DNA of 6,465 bases from Chloroflexota bacterium (GCA_003513015.1 DOTA01000467.1:1-6465); one strand, 5' to 3'; positions 1-6,302 are shown, counted from the first letter of the stretch. Notes: a model not told the origin generated them from the sequence alone. Translations and numbers: made by a program.

Positions 1-175
1 GTTATTACGCCAGCGAAAATGGTGATTGGCAAAAAGTAGGCGCTTTTGGCAACTATTTCGATTTTAAACTGGTTGGCCTGGGCACCACCAACTCGAACCC
101 CAACGGGGTGGAAAACGACATAGTTGCCAAAAGCGCCTACTTTTTGCCAATCACCATATTCGCTGGCGTAATAAC
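1..175. repeat. Long near-perfect inverted repeat with 63-base spacer
   Basis: Bases 1-56 are the reverse complement of bases 120-175. The only mismatch is at 18/158, and the spacer is 57-119. The left arm begins at the first base of the window, so it may continue outside. Both arms encode the same lipoprotein segment (YYASE[Y/N]GDWQKVGAFGNY), the right arm on the minus strand and the left arm on the plus strand. The spacer looks more family-like when read on the plus strand (VGLGTTNSNPNGVEND) than on the minus strand. The layout fits a fold-back chimera at a contig end, or a real small inversion. Sequence alone cannot separate the two. Confidence 0.9.
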
Positions 176-788
176 CGGTAATGCTGCCATCCTGGTTTAC
201 CAAACGCAAATAAACATCGGTCAACGCGGGGTCGCGGGCGATCATGTAAGCATCCTCAAAGGGATTGTTGTCGATGAAAGTTTCCATGAAAAAGCCCGGC
301 CCGCCTACCGCACAGGGCGCACAATAACCGATGTTGAGCGCCACATAGTTATTTTGATCTTCATAAATGTAGATAGCGGCTTGTTGGAAGTTTTCATCGG
401 GGCTGGAAAACAAGCGGGTAGTGAACACGAAACTACCTTCGGGCGCAGGCCTGGCTAACACATTGATCTCGCGAATATCGCCGCCATCTTCGGCCACAAA
501 TCCGGGGTTGGCAGCGTTGATTTCGAGCCAGCCATCTTTGGTAAGGGTCCAGCGCTCGGGGTCTTCGTTGATCCAACTCCAGGAGGGATCGAGGCTGCCA
601 TTGAAATCATCGAAGAAGATGATCGGCCCAGCAGGTGTAGGTTGCGCGGTATTGGTGGGAGTTGGCGCTTCTGTGGGAGCAGGAGCACCTGTGGGTTGGG
701 CAAGAACCTCCGTGGGGGCCGTAGGGGTACCTCCGCAAGCAGCCAGGAGGAATACGAAGATGATGGCTATGATGAACCGTAACTTCAT
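1..788 (-). CDS. Lipoprotein with probable concanavalin-like beta-sandwich domain (3' end missing or rearranged)
   Basis: The gene reads leftward from ATG at 788-786 and stays open for 262 codons to the window edge without a stop. An AAAGGAGA Shine-Dalgarno (minus strand of 797-804) lies 8 bases upstream of the ATG. Residues 1-17 form a signal peptide with lipobox LAAC; Cys18 is the predicted lipidated residue, giving a membrane-anchored, surface-exposed protein. Residues ~19-54 are a Thr/Pro/Ala-rich linker. From ~57 (IIFFDDFNGSLDPSWSW) the pattern resembles concanavalin-like/LamG domains of the glycoside-hydrolase-43 C-terminal type: D-F, then 'D..W.W', 'W.l...G.L.I', 'NNYVALNIGY' and 'YYASEYGDWQKVG' strands. 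Such domains usually bind or process carbohydrate, but no catalytic residues were identified. Reading beyond residue ~223 (left of base 120) enters the inverted repeat, and that part of the sequence is suspect. The gene is divergent from the lipoprotein gene at 941. Lipoprotein call is firm; domain assignment is moderate. Confidence 0.8.
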   Translation of the reverse strand, partial: MKLRFIIAIIFVFLLAACGGTPTAPTEVLAQPTGAPAPTEAPTPTNTAQPTPAGPIIFFDDFNGSLDPSWSWINEDPERWTLTKDGWLEINAANPGFVAEDGGDIREINVLARPAPEGSFVFTTRLFSSPDENFQQAAIYIYEDQNNYVALNIGYCAPCAVGGPGFFMETFIDNNPFEDAYMIARDPALTDVYLRLVNQDGSITGYYASEYGDWQKVGAFGNYVVFHPVGVRVGGAQANQFKIEIVAKSAYFLPITIFAGVI

Positions 789-855
789 TTTTGTGTTCTC
801 CTTTAACGAAATAGAATACTATCAACGATTTCCAGCCTATGGTGAGGGTGTTTAT

Positions 856-890
856 AGTACATTGAAATTCTATTGGAATTTCAATGTACT
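856..890. promoter_or_regulatory. Perfect 15-bp inverted repeat between divergent genes (candidate operator or hairpin)
   Basis: AGTACATTGAAATTC (856-870) and GAATTTCAATGTACT (876-890) are exact reverse complements around the 5-base loop TATTG. The element lies in the 152-base gap between the two divergent lipoprotein genes. It ends nine bases before a TATAAT hexamer and so covers the -35 position of that promoter. A dimeric repressor or activator site is the simplest reading. A T-run (890-895) follows on the plus strand, so a weak A/T-rich terminator is an alternative, but no plus-strand gene upstream needs one. Confidence 0.6.
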
Positions 891-899
891 TTTTTACGG

Positions 900-905
900 T
901 ATAAT
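900..905 (+). promoter_or_regulatory. Candidate -10 box for the 941 lipoprotein gene
   Basis: A perfect TATAAT lies 35 bases before the ATG at 941. No good TTGACA-like hexamer is present at 16-18 bases upstream (877-882 reads AATTTC), and that position is inside the inverted repeat at 856-890. This would fit a promoter that depends on an activator or is blocked by a repressor. Based on consensus match only. Confidence 0.45.
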
Positions 906-940
906 CCGCTATCTTAAAAACCAGTCAAGGAAGCGTGTAG

Positions 941-1513
941 ATGAAAACCAAATTAATCATTTCTGTAATCATAATTTTGCTCCTCAGCGCCTGCGGCGGC
1001 TCGGCCACCCCCCAGGCTCCTACTGTCACGCCAGCACCAGCCTGGCCAGAGTTTACTTCTGAGATCGGCCACTTTAGCGTGCAGCTTCCCTCCACACCCG
1101 CAGAACAGGTACAAACCGTATCTAGTGATGCCGGTGATATTGATATGTACATTTACATGGTTGAAAAAGGGGATGCGGCCTATGGAGTGATGTTCAACCA
1201 AATGCCCGAAGAAATTGCCAGCCTCTCAGATGAGGCCTCCCTCAAGCTAATGCTCGATGGTGGCCGAGATGGCGCACTTGAAAATATCGGCGGTGTGCTG
1301 ACCAGCGAAGATGAAATTTCGATCGATAGTTATCCGGGCCGCCATATCGCCTTCGCTATCCCAGAGGAAGCCATTAGCGGGGGCGGCGAAGGCGTTTTGC
1401 GTATTTTCATCGTGGATGGCAAGATGTATCAACTCATCGCCATCGGCGGCAAAGGTGCGCTGCCCGCAGGGGAAGTTGCTAATTTTATGGATTCGTTTAC
1501 GCTAAATCCCTAA
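941..1513 (+). CDS. Small lipoprotein of unknown function, PsbP/DUF1795-like pattern
   Basis: This encodes 190 residues from ATG at 941, with AAGGAAG at 927-933 as Shine-Dalgarno seven bases upstream. Residues 1-17 are a signal peptide (Lys-rich start, then a run of Ile/Leu) with lipobox LSAC; Cys18 is the predicted lipidation site. A short Pro/Thr/Ala linker follows to ~34. The rest is one compact globular domain: 'FSVQLPSTPAEQ' at 45-56, 'YPGRHIAFAIPE' at 131-142, 'LRIFIVDGKMYQLIAIG' at 153-169, and 'FMDSFTL' at the end. This order ('F.v.lP', 'GR...f', 'R.f.v.g..Y.l', 'F.dSF.l') resembles small PsbP/DUF1795-like lipoproteins found in many environmental bacteria. The function of these is not known. 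It is divergent from the lipoprotein gene at 788 and followed by its own terminator, so it is probably a single-gene unit. Gene reality is firm; family link is tentative. Confidence 0.85.
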   Translation: MKTKLIISVIIILLLSACGGSATPQAPTVTPAPAWPEFTSEIGHFSVQLPSTPAEQVQTVSSDAGDIDMYIYMVEKGDAAYGVMFNQMPEEIASLSDEASLKLMLDGGRDGALENIGGVLTSEDEISIDSYPGRHIAFAIPEEAISGGGEGVLRIFIVDGKMYQLIAIGGKGALPAGEVANFMDSFTLNP

Positions 1514-1541
1514 AATCGGTTAGAAATTTTCGATTTCAAAG

Positions 1542-1581
1542 AAACCTCTGATATTTATATATCGGAGGTTTTATTATTTTT
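1542..1581 (+). terminator. Intrinsic terminator after the 941-1513 lipoprotein gene
   Basis: AAACCTCTGATAT (1542-1554) pairs with ATATCGGAGGTTT (1559-1571) across a TTAT loop. This gives a 13-bp stem with one T-G wobble. A T-rich tail (TATTATTTTT, 1572-1581) follows. It lies 28 bases after the stop codon and separates this gene from the next transcription unit. Confidence 0.85.
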
Positions 1582-1608
1582 CCATCCGACCCGAAGAAAG
1601 GCTTGCCT

Positions 1609-2034
1609 GTGATAGAATCTTCAACAATCCGATCGGCCTCGCGTAAAATGAACTCACCTTCGATTCGCTCCACTCTTCCAACAACCATTATCCTGACCAT
1701 TATCGGCTGGGGTGGTTTAGCATATCTATTTATTTTCACGCTGCCAACCCTTTGGCCTCGCTGGCTCTTCTTTTTCTTGAGCGTTTTAGCCATCACCGGG
1801 GTCTGTTTACCCATCGCCGCCTTCCTGAATCTGCGCTTCCCCACCCAACCCCCGGCCAGCAGCGACACCATCCTGCGTGAAGCCATCCTGGTAGGCATCT
1901 ACTTTGCGACCCTGGCCTGGCTGCAACTGGGGCGGGTACTCAGCCTGTCACTGATCTTACTGCTGGCCTTAGGCTTGGCACTGGTGGAATTCCTAATTCG
2001 CTTGCGCGAAAGAAGCCACTGGGAACCCGGATGA
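1609..2034 (+). CDS. Small integral membrane protein of unknown function (about four helices)
   Basis: The frame is open from TTG at 1603 (143 residues). GTG at 1609 is preferred because GAAAGG (1596-1601) sits seven bases upstream of it, whereas it is only one base from the TTG. ATG at 1648 is a third candidate but has no visible Shine-Dalgarno. Numbered from the TTG, hydrophobic segments lie at about 27-46, 54-76, 92-108 and 113-132. The second and third are separated by a polar stretch (FPTQPPASSDTILRE). The protein ends in a basic tail, 'LIRLRERSHWEPG', probably cytoplasmic. No enzymatic motif or known family is recognised. It begins 27 bases after the upstream terminator and is the first gene of the run leading to selA. 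This may be operon-leading or just adjacent; the 63-base gap to the selA ATG leaves both open. Confidence 0.75.
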   Translation: MIESSTIRSASRKMNSPSIRSTLPTTIILTIIGWGGLAYLFIFTLPTLWPRWLFFFLSVLAITGVCLPIAAFLNLRFPTQPPASSDTILREAILVGIYFATLAWLQLGRVLSLSLILLLALGLALVEFLIRLRERSHWEPG

Positions 2035-2097
2035 ATTCAGAATTACGATTGACGAGTGCGGGACATAAAACTCCGCATTCTCTACTTCACTCCCCAA

Positions 2098-3465
2098 ATG
2101 TCTGATTTACGCAATCTTCCTTCTGTTGATAAACTGCTGAACCGCGCAAGCGCCTCGGCGCTGATCGCCGAATATGGCCGCCCGCTCACGCTGGAAGCGC
2201 TGCGCGCCACCCTTGAGGCGGCGCGCACTGCTTTTAAAAATACGCAACAAATTCCCACTGAAACCGAAATTTTCCAGCAAGCGGAAACCCAACTGCAAAA
2301 ATGGACTGCGCCCACGCTACACCCCGTGATCAATGCCTCCGGCGTAATCGTACACACCAATTTAGGGCGTGCGCCGCTTAGCAACGCAGCCATGAAGGCT
2401 GCTAGCGAAGCCGCTCTCGGCTACTCCAACCTGGAATATGATCTCGCCAAAGGCCAGCGCGGCTCCCGCCTACTCCACGCTGAAGAGATGCTCGTGCGCC
2501 TCACCGGGGCCGAGGCCGCCCTGGTAGTCAATAACAACGCCGCGGCGGTGCTGCTGGCGCTCACCGCCCTGGCCAAACGTCGCCGCGCCCTCATCGCCCG
2601 CACCCAACTGGTCGAAATCGGCGGCGGTTTTCGCATCCCCGATGTGATGGCGCAATCGGGCGCAAAACTGATCGAAATCGGAGCCACCAACCGCGTGCAC
2701 CTGAGCGACTACCAGCAAGCTATCGACGAGCAGCCTATCGCCCTTGTGATGCGCGCCCACCGCTCCAATTTCGCCATCGTGGGCTTCCACACCGAGCCGG
2801 AACTGCCCGAAATTTGCACCGTGGCCCACGCCGCGGGCCTGCCTGTGGTGGATGATCTCGGCTCCGGCACCCTGATCGACACCGCGCCCTACGGCCTCGG
2901 TCACGAACCCACCGTGCAAGAATCCCTGGCCGCGGGTGCCGACCTGGTCACCTTCTCCGGCGATAAATTGCTCGGCGGCCCCCAGGCAGGCATCCTCGTC
3001 GGGCGAGCAGATTTGATCGCCAAGCTCAAAAAACATCCCCTGGCACGCGCCCTCCGGGCCGACAAACTGGCTTTGGCCGCGCTCTCAGCGACTTTATTGC
3101 ATTATTTGAAGGATGAGGCCATCCGAGAGATTCCCGTCTGGCAGATGATTGCTGCCCCCGAAAAGGAGCTGCATACCCGGATTTTGGGGTGGATTGCCGC
3201 TCTCGGGGTGGGTGTGGCCATCCCTGGGGAATCCACCGTGGGCGGGGGTTCCCTCCCGGGGCAGGTACTGCCCACCTGGTTGCTGGCCCTCCCAAATTCC
3301 AGGCCGGTGAAACTCCTAAAACAATTGAGAGAATCCCATCCCCCGGTTATAGCCCGCATTCAGGACGACCGCGTCGTCCTCGATCCCCGTACAATCCTCC
3401 CGGAACAAGATGAAATTTTACTCCAGGCAATCTTAGGGATTTTTAACGCGAATGCCGCAAATTAG
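2098..3465 (+). CDS. selA: L-seryl-tRNA(Sec) selenium transferase (selenocysteine synthase)
   Basis: SelA is a PLP enzyme. It converts seryl-tRNA(Sec) to selenocysteinyl-tRNA(Sec) using selenophosphate, in the cytoplasm, as a large homo-oligomer. From ATG at 2098 the protein has 455 residues, close to the 463 of E. coli SelA. An upstream in-frame GTG at 2056 would add 14 residues. The ATG is preferred because it puts 'LPSVDKLL' near the N-terminus as in the E. coli protein, although neither start has a strong Shine-Dalgarno. Family blocks are present in order: HTNLGR (86-91), VNNNAAAVLL, LVEIGGGFRIPDVM (171-184), DDLGSGTLID, SGDKLLGGPQAG with PLP-binding Lys290, RALRADK (317-323) and GGGSLPG. 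None of the blocks is broken, so it should be active. The last eight residues (448-455, IFNANAAN) are encoded by one arm of a repeat flanking the next gene and may not be ancestral. No selB, selC (tRNA-Sec) or selD is in the window. Confidence 0.96.
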   Translation: MSDLRNLPSVDKLLNRASASALIAEYGRPLTLEALRATLEAARTAFKNTQQIPTETEIFQQAETQLQKWTAPTLHPVINASGVIVHTNLGRAPLSNAAMKAASEAALGYSNLEYDLAKGQRGSRLLHAEEMLVRLTGAEAALVVNNNAAAVLLALTALAKRRRALIARTQLVEIGGGFRIPDVMAQSGAKLIEIGATNRVHLSDYQQAIDEQPIALVMRAHRSNFAIVGFHTEPELPEICTVAHAAGLPVVDDLGSGTLIDTAPYGLGHEPTVQESLAAGADLVTFSGDKLLGGPQAGILVGRADLIAKLKKHPLARALRADKLALAALSATLLHYLKDEAIREIPVWQMIAAPEKELHTRILGWIAALGVGVAIPGESTVGGGSLPGQVLPTWLLALPNSRPVKLLKQLRESHPPVIARIQDDRVVLDPRTILPEQDEILLQAILGIFNANAAN

Positions 3466-3479
3466 CGAATAGAACGAAT
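3439..3479. repeat. Left copy of an inverted ATTCGCG-rich repeat flanking the GxxExxY gene
   Basis: ATTTTTAACGCGAATG at 3439-3454 is the exact reverse complement of 3899-3914. A second block, GCGAATAGAACGAAT (3465-3479), matches the reverse complement of 3883-3897 region with a one-base insertion. The two blocks are separated by a few extra bases compared with the right copy. The repeat contains the selA stop codon (3463-3465) and ends nine bases before the ATG of the next gene. Confidence 0.8.
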
Positions 3480-3488
3480 GGTTATTTT

Positions 3489-3923
3489 ATGAGCACAACC
3501 ATCATTGAAGAAGAACTCTCATATCAAATCATGAATGCGGCATTTGCGGTTCAAAATGAATTGGGGCCGGGATTTCTGGAATCAATTTACGAAGCCGCAA
3601 TGGTACTGGAGTTGGAAGCGCGGGGACATCGAGTTGAAACTCAAATACGCGTGCCGGTTCATTATCGGGAGCAAAAAATCGGAGAGCATATTCTTGATAT
3701 TCTCGTTGATAGCAAAGTAATTTTGGAACTCAAAGCGATTTCTGAGATTACCGCCATTCATCAACAACAAGCGCTATCGTATCTCAAAGCTACCGGTCTC
3801 CGGTTAGCAATTGTGATTAACTTTGGCTCACCCAAAGTACAATATGAACGCGTGGTGAACACATCTATTAAAAATTCGCGAAATTCGTCTATTCGCGCCA
3901 TTCGCGTTAAAAATGAAAGGTAA
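3489..3923 (+). CDS. GxxExxY family protein (PD-(D/E)XK nuclease-like)
   Basis: This encodes 144 residues from ATG at 3489, the usual size for the family, with only a weak Shine-Dalgarno. The name-giving motif is at residues 28-34 (GFLESIY: Gly28, Glu31, Tyr34). A PD-(D/E)XK-like core follows: Asp70 in 'HILDILVD', then Glu80-Leu-Lys82 in 'VILELKAI', and a Gln-rich helix 'HQQQALSYL' at 91-99. The family is assigned to the PD-(D/E)XK superfamily on this basis. Its cellular role is not established, so a nuclease activity is only a possibility. The gene starts 23 bases after selA and ends six bases before the M24 gene, and has no obvious link to either. Residues from ~128 on (NSRNSSIRAIRVKNER) are encoded inside the right inverted repeat and are probably a low-complexity tail. 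Its AT-richer composition also differs from that of selA. It may be an inserted cassette. Confidence 0.9.
   Translation: MSTTIIEEELSYQIMNAAFAVQNELGPGFLESIYEAAMVLELEARGHRVETQIRVPVHYREQKIGEHILDILVDSKVILELKAISEITAIHQQQALSYLKATGLRLAIVINFGSPKVQYERVVNTSIKNSRNSSIRAIRVKNER
3874..3914. repeat. Right copy of the inverted ATTCGCG-rich repeat, in four short units
   Basis: ATTCG-starting units occur at 3874 (ATTCGCG), 3883 (ATTCGTC), 3891 (ATTCGCG) and 3900 (ATTCGCG), spaced 9, 8 and 9 bases apart. The block ends with TTAAAAAT. Bases 3899-3914 are the exact reverse complement of 3439-3454. The repeat lies inside the 3' end of the GxxExxY coding region and just before the Shine-Dalgarno of the next gene. 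Confidence 0.8.
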
Positions 3924-3929
3924 ATCCCT

Positions 3930-5168
3930 ATGAAAACTGAGCTCGACCGCTTAATGCAAGAACGCAATTTTGATGCCATGTTGATTACCGGCCCGGCGCA
4001 GCACAACCCGGCTATGTACTATCTGACCGGTGGTGGGCACATCACCAGCGCTGATTTGATCAAGCCGCGCGGTGCAGGCCCTGTGCTCTATCACAACCCC
4101 ATGGAGCGCGACGAGGCCGCAGCCACCGGACTGAAAACCAAAAATTTTGTCGATTACAACTGGGGATCGTTGCTCAAACAGGCCGGAGGCGATACCATCA
4201 AAGCCACCGCGCTGCGTTACAAAGCCATGTTAGCGGATCAGGGTATCAGCCGCGGACGTTTGGCGGTGTATGGCAAAGGCGAGATCGGCGCAAACTTTGC
4301 GGTGCTTTCAGCCTTGCAGGCCGCCATGCCCGATTTGGAAATTGTCGGTGAAACGGATCGCAATTCGATGATGCTGGAAGCGATGTCCACCAAAGATGCC
4401 AACGAGATCAATCGCATCCGCCAGATGGGTGTGATTACCACCGCAGTGGTAGGGCAGGTAGCCGATTTTCTGACCTCCCACAAAGTCAAAGATGAAATGC
4501 TGGTCAAAAACGATGGGCAGCCGCTGACGATTGGCGATGTGAAAGGCAAAATCAATTTATGGCTGGCCGAGAAAGGTGTGGAAAACCCGCATGGTACAAT
4601 TTTTGCAATTGGGCGCGATGCTGGGGTGCCGCACAGCACCGGTACGCCCACGGATGTGATGGCCCTGGGCAAGACCATCGTTTTCGATATTTACCCTTGC
4701 GAGGCAGGCGGCGGCTACCATTATGATTTCACACGTACCTGGTGTTTAGGCTACGCGCCCGATGAAGTTTTGGCGATCTACGATGATGTTTATTCGGTCT
4801 ATCAAGATCTCATGGAGCAACTCAGGCTCAACGTGCCTTTTAAGGCCTACCAGGATTTGACCTGCGACCTCTTTGAAAATCAGGGGCACGCCACCATCAA
4901 GGACGATTCCAGTGTGCAGGAGGGTTACGTTCACAGCGTAGGCCACGGGCTGGGTTTAAACATCCACGAAGCGCCCTGGTCGGGTAGTGGGGCAGGCGAA
5001 AAGGATTTGCTCGCGCCTGGCGCAGTGATTACCATCGAACCGGGATTATATTATCCATCCAAGGGGATGGGCTGCCGCCTGGAAGATTCGGTAGCCGTTC
5101 ATGCGGATGGCAGCTTTGAAATTCTGGCCGATTATCCTCTGGATTTGGTCTTGCCGCTCAAAGGTTAA
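3930..5168 (+). CDS. M24 family metallopeptidase (Xaa-Pro dipeptidase/aminopeptidase type)
   Basis: This encodes 412 residues from ATG at 3930, with GAAAGG about nine bases upstream, overlapping the end of the previous gene. The N-terminal part (~1-150) is the creatinase/prolidase-type accessory domain; the C-terminal part (~160-410) is the pita-bread catalytic domain. All five expected ligands of the dinuclear metal centre are present: Asp253 (VFDIYP), Asp266 (HYDFTRTW), His339 (HSVGHGLG), Glu370 (ITIEPGLY) and Glu385 (CRLEDSV). The additional active-site histidines His235 (GVPHSTG) and His346 (NIHEAP) are also there. The family removes or cleaves N-terminal residues before proline in short peptides. 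The exact specificity (aminopeptidase P or prolidase) cannot be read from sequence. No signal peptide is seen, so it should be cytoplasmic. It lies six bases after the GxxExxY gene and 22 bases before tsaD, so co-transcription with tsaD is likely. Confidence 0.92.
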   Translation: MKTELDRLMQERNFDAMLITGPAQHNPAMYYLTGGGHITSADLIKPRGAGPVLYHNPMERDEAAATGLKTKNFVDYNWGSLLKQAGGDTIKATALRYKAMLADQGISRGRLAVYGKGEIGANFAVLSALQAAMPDLEIVGETDRNSMMLEAMSTKDANEINRIRQMGVITTAVVGQVADFLTSHKVKDEMLVKNDGQPLTIGDVKGKINLWLAEKGVENPHGTIFAIGRDAGVPHSTGTPTDVMALGKTIVFDIYPCEAGGGYHYDFTRTWCLGYAPDEVLAIYDDVYSVYQDLMEQLRLNVPFKAYQDLTCDLFENQGHATIKDDSSVQEGYVHSVGHGLGLNIHEAPWSGSGAGEKDLLAPGAVITIEPGLYYPSKGMGCRLEDSVAVHADGSFEILADYPLDLVLPLKG

Positions 5169-5190
5169 TCAAGTAGACAGGTAAACCGGT

Positions 5191-6261
5191 ATGAGTAATT
5201 CGCCAATGGCTGATCAACAAATTTCCAAACCCGATTGCCGCATTTTAGGGATTGAATCATCTTGCGACGAGACTGCCGCGGCAGTGGTAGAGAATGGCCG
5301 CGCCATCCTCTCGAATGTGGTCGCTTCACAGGTTGATTTGCACGCCCAGTATGGCGGGGTTTTTCCCGAGGTGGCCTCGCGCCAGCATATTCTGGCGATT
5401 TATCCCATCATCGAACAGGCTTTACGCGAAGCACACCTGAATTTGAGCGATCTCGATGGAATTGCCGTCACCCGCGGACCAGGTTTGCCCGGATCCCTGG
5501 TGGTGGGGATCAATGCCGCCAAGGGATTAGCCATCGGGAGTGGCCTACCGCTGATTGGCGTAAATCACCTGGAAGGGCATTTGTATTCGGCCTGGCTCTA
5601 CAAAGCCAATGGGGAGGCGGATATCCCTGCGGAACCGGAATTCCCGTTGCTGGCATTAATCGTTTCGGGCGGCCACACCGAGTTGGTTTTAATGCGCGAT
5701 CACCTGACTTACGAACACCTGGGCGCGACCCTCGATGATGCCGCTGGGGAGGCCTTCGATAAAGTGGCCCGTTTGCTAGGGCTGCCCTACCCCGGAGGGC
5801 CAGCCATCCAAAAGGTGGTGCTGGCGGGCGGAGACCCCAGCGGGACTCAATTCCCGCGCGCCTGGCTGGAAGGCACCTGGAATTTTTCTTTCAGTGGTTT
5901 GAAAACTGCAGTATTGCGCGTAGTGCGCGATATGGAGGAACTGGGTGCAGAAATCCCCGTGGCAGATTTCGCCGCCAGCTTTCAAGAAGCTGTGGTTGAA
6001 GTGTTGGTGGTTAAAACTTTGCAAGCTGCCAAGAAATTTGAAGCCAAAGCGATTTTGGTCGCCGGTGGAGTTTCGGCCAACAAAGCTTTACGTGAGGCTT
6101 TTATGACTCGCTCGCCATTGCCTGTGCACATACCCCCCATCTCGCTGTGTACCGATAATGCCGCCATGATAGCCGGGTTAGGCTGCTTTCGTTTCTGGAC
6201 GGGTCAGCGCGATTCCCTGGATATGGATGTGCTGCCCAATTGGCCGCTCTCGGAGATTTGA
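5191..6261 (+). CDS. tsaD: tRNA N6-adenosine threonylcarbamoyltransferase
   Basis: TsaD (Kae1/YgjD family) transfers the threonylcarbamoyl group from threonylcarbamoyl-AMP to N6 of A37 in ANN-decoding tRNAs. It works in the cytoplasm together with TsaB and TsaE, using the intermediate made by TsaC. The product is 356 residues, a normal length. It shows the ASKHA-fold nucleotide-binding blocks: [14 protein letters not shown] near residues 20-33, [18 protein letters not shown] (159-165), [31 protein letters not shown] (232-240), and AGGVSAN (291-297). The metal site is intact: His126 and His130 in NHLEGH, and Asp322 in CTDNAAM. The ATG at 5191 has a modest ACAGG nine bases upstream. Met6 (5206) is an alternative, as the first ~16 residues are a non-conserved extension. 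It is the last gene before a strong terminator; tsaB and tsaE are not in view. Confidence 0.97.
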   Translation: MSNSPMADQQISKPDCRILGIESSCDETAAAVVENGRAILSNVVASQVDLHAQYGGVFPEVASRQHILAIYPIIEQALREAHLNLSDLDGIAVTRGPGLPGSLVVGINAAKGLAIGSGLPLIGVNHLEGHLYSAWLYKANGEADIPAEPEFPLLALIVSGGHTELVLMRDHLTYEHLGATLDDAAGEAFDKVARLLGLPYPGGPAIQKVVLAGGDPSGTQFPRAWLEGTWNFSFSGLKTAVLRVVRDMEELGAEIPVADFAASFQEAVVEVLVVKTLQAAKKFEAKAILVAGGVSANKALREAFMTRSPLPVHIPPISLCTDNAAMIAGLGCFRFWTGQRDSLDMDVLPNWPLSEI

Positions 6262-6302
6262 AACTCCCAACAAGGTATTTCACTAAATGAATTTAAAAAC
6301 TT

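Noticed and set aside
108..458. Plus-strand open frame continuing from the spacer of the inverted repeat (ENDIVAKSAYF…)
   Set aside because: Only the part up to about DIVAK looks family-like. From there on it is antisense to the well-supported minus-strand lipoprotein gene.
421..1062. Plus-strand 213-residue open frame across the divergent intergenic region
   Set aside because: It runs antisense through the start of the minus-strand lipoprotein gene, over the dyad and promoter, and into the 941 gene in another frame. It is low-complexity and has no start signals.
1514..1540. Small AAATCG…CGATTT hairpin just after the 941-1513 gene
   Set aside because: The stem is only six A/T-rich pairs without a T-run. 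The adjacent 1542-1581 hairpin is the evident terminator.
1536..1898. Minus-strand 120-residue frame over the membrane-protein gene
   Set aside because: It includes the terminator stem and is antisense to the hydrophobic plus-strand protein. Its Lys/Arg/Gly-rich composition is what antisense of Leu/Phe/Pro codons produces.
2470..3036. Minus-strand 188-residue open frame inside selA
   Set aside because: It is a shadow of GC-rich selA codons. The plus strand carries all SelA motifs, and the shadow protein has no recognisable domain.
4238..4678. Minus-strand 146-residue frame inside the M24 gene
   Set aside because: It is antisense to a complete metallopeptidase with all metal ligands; no independent coding evidence.
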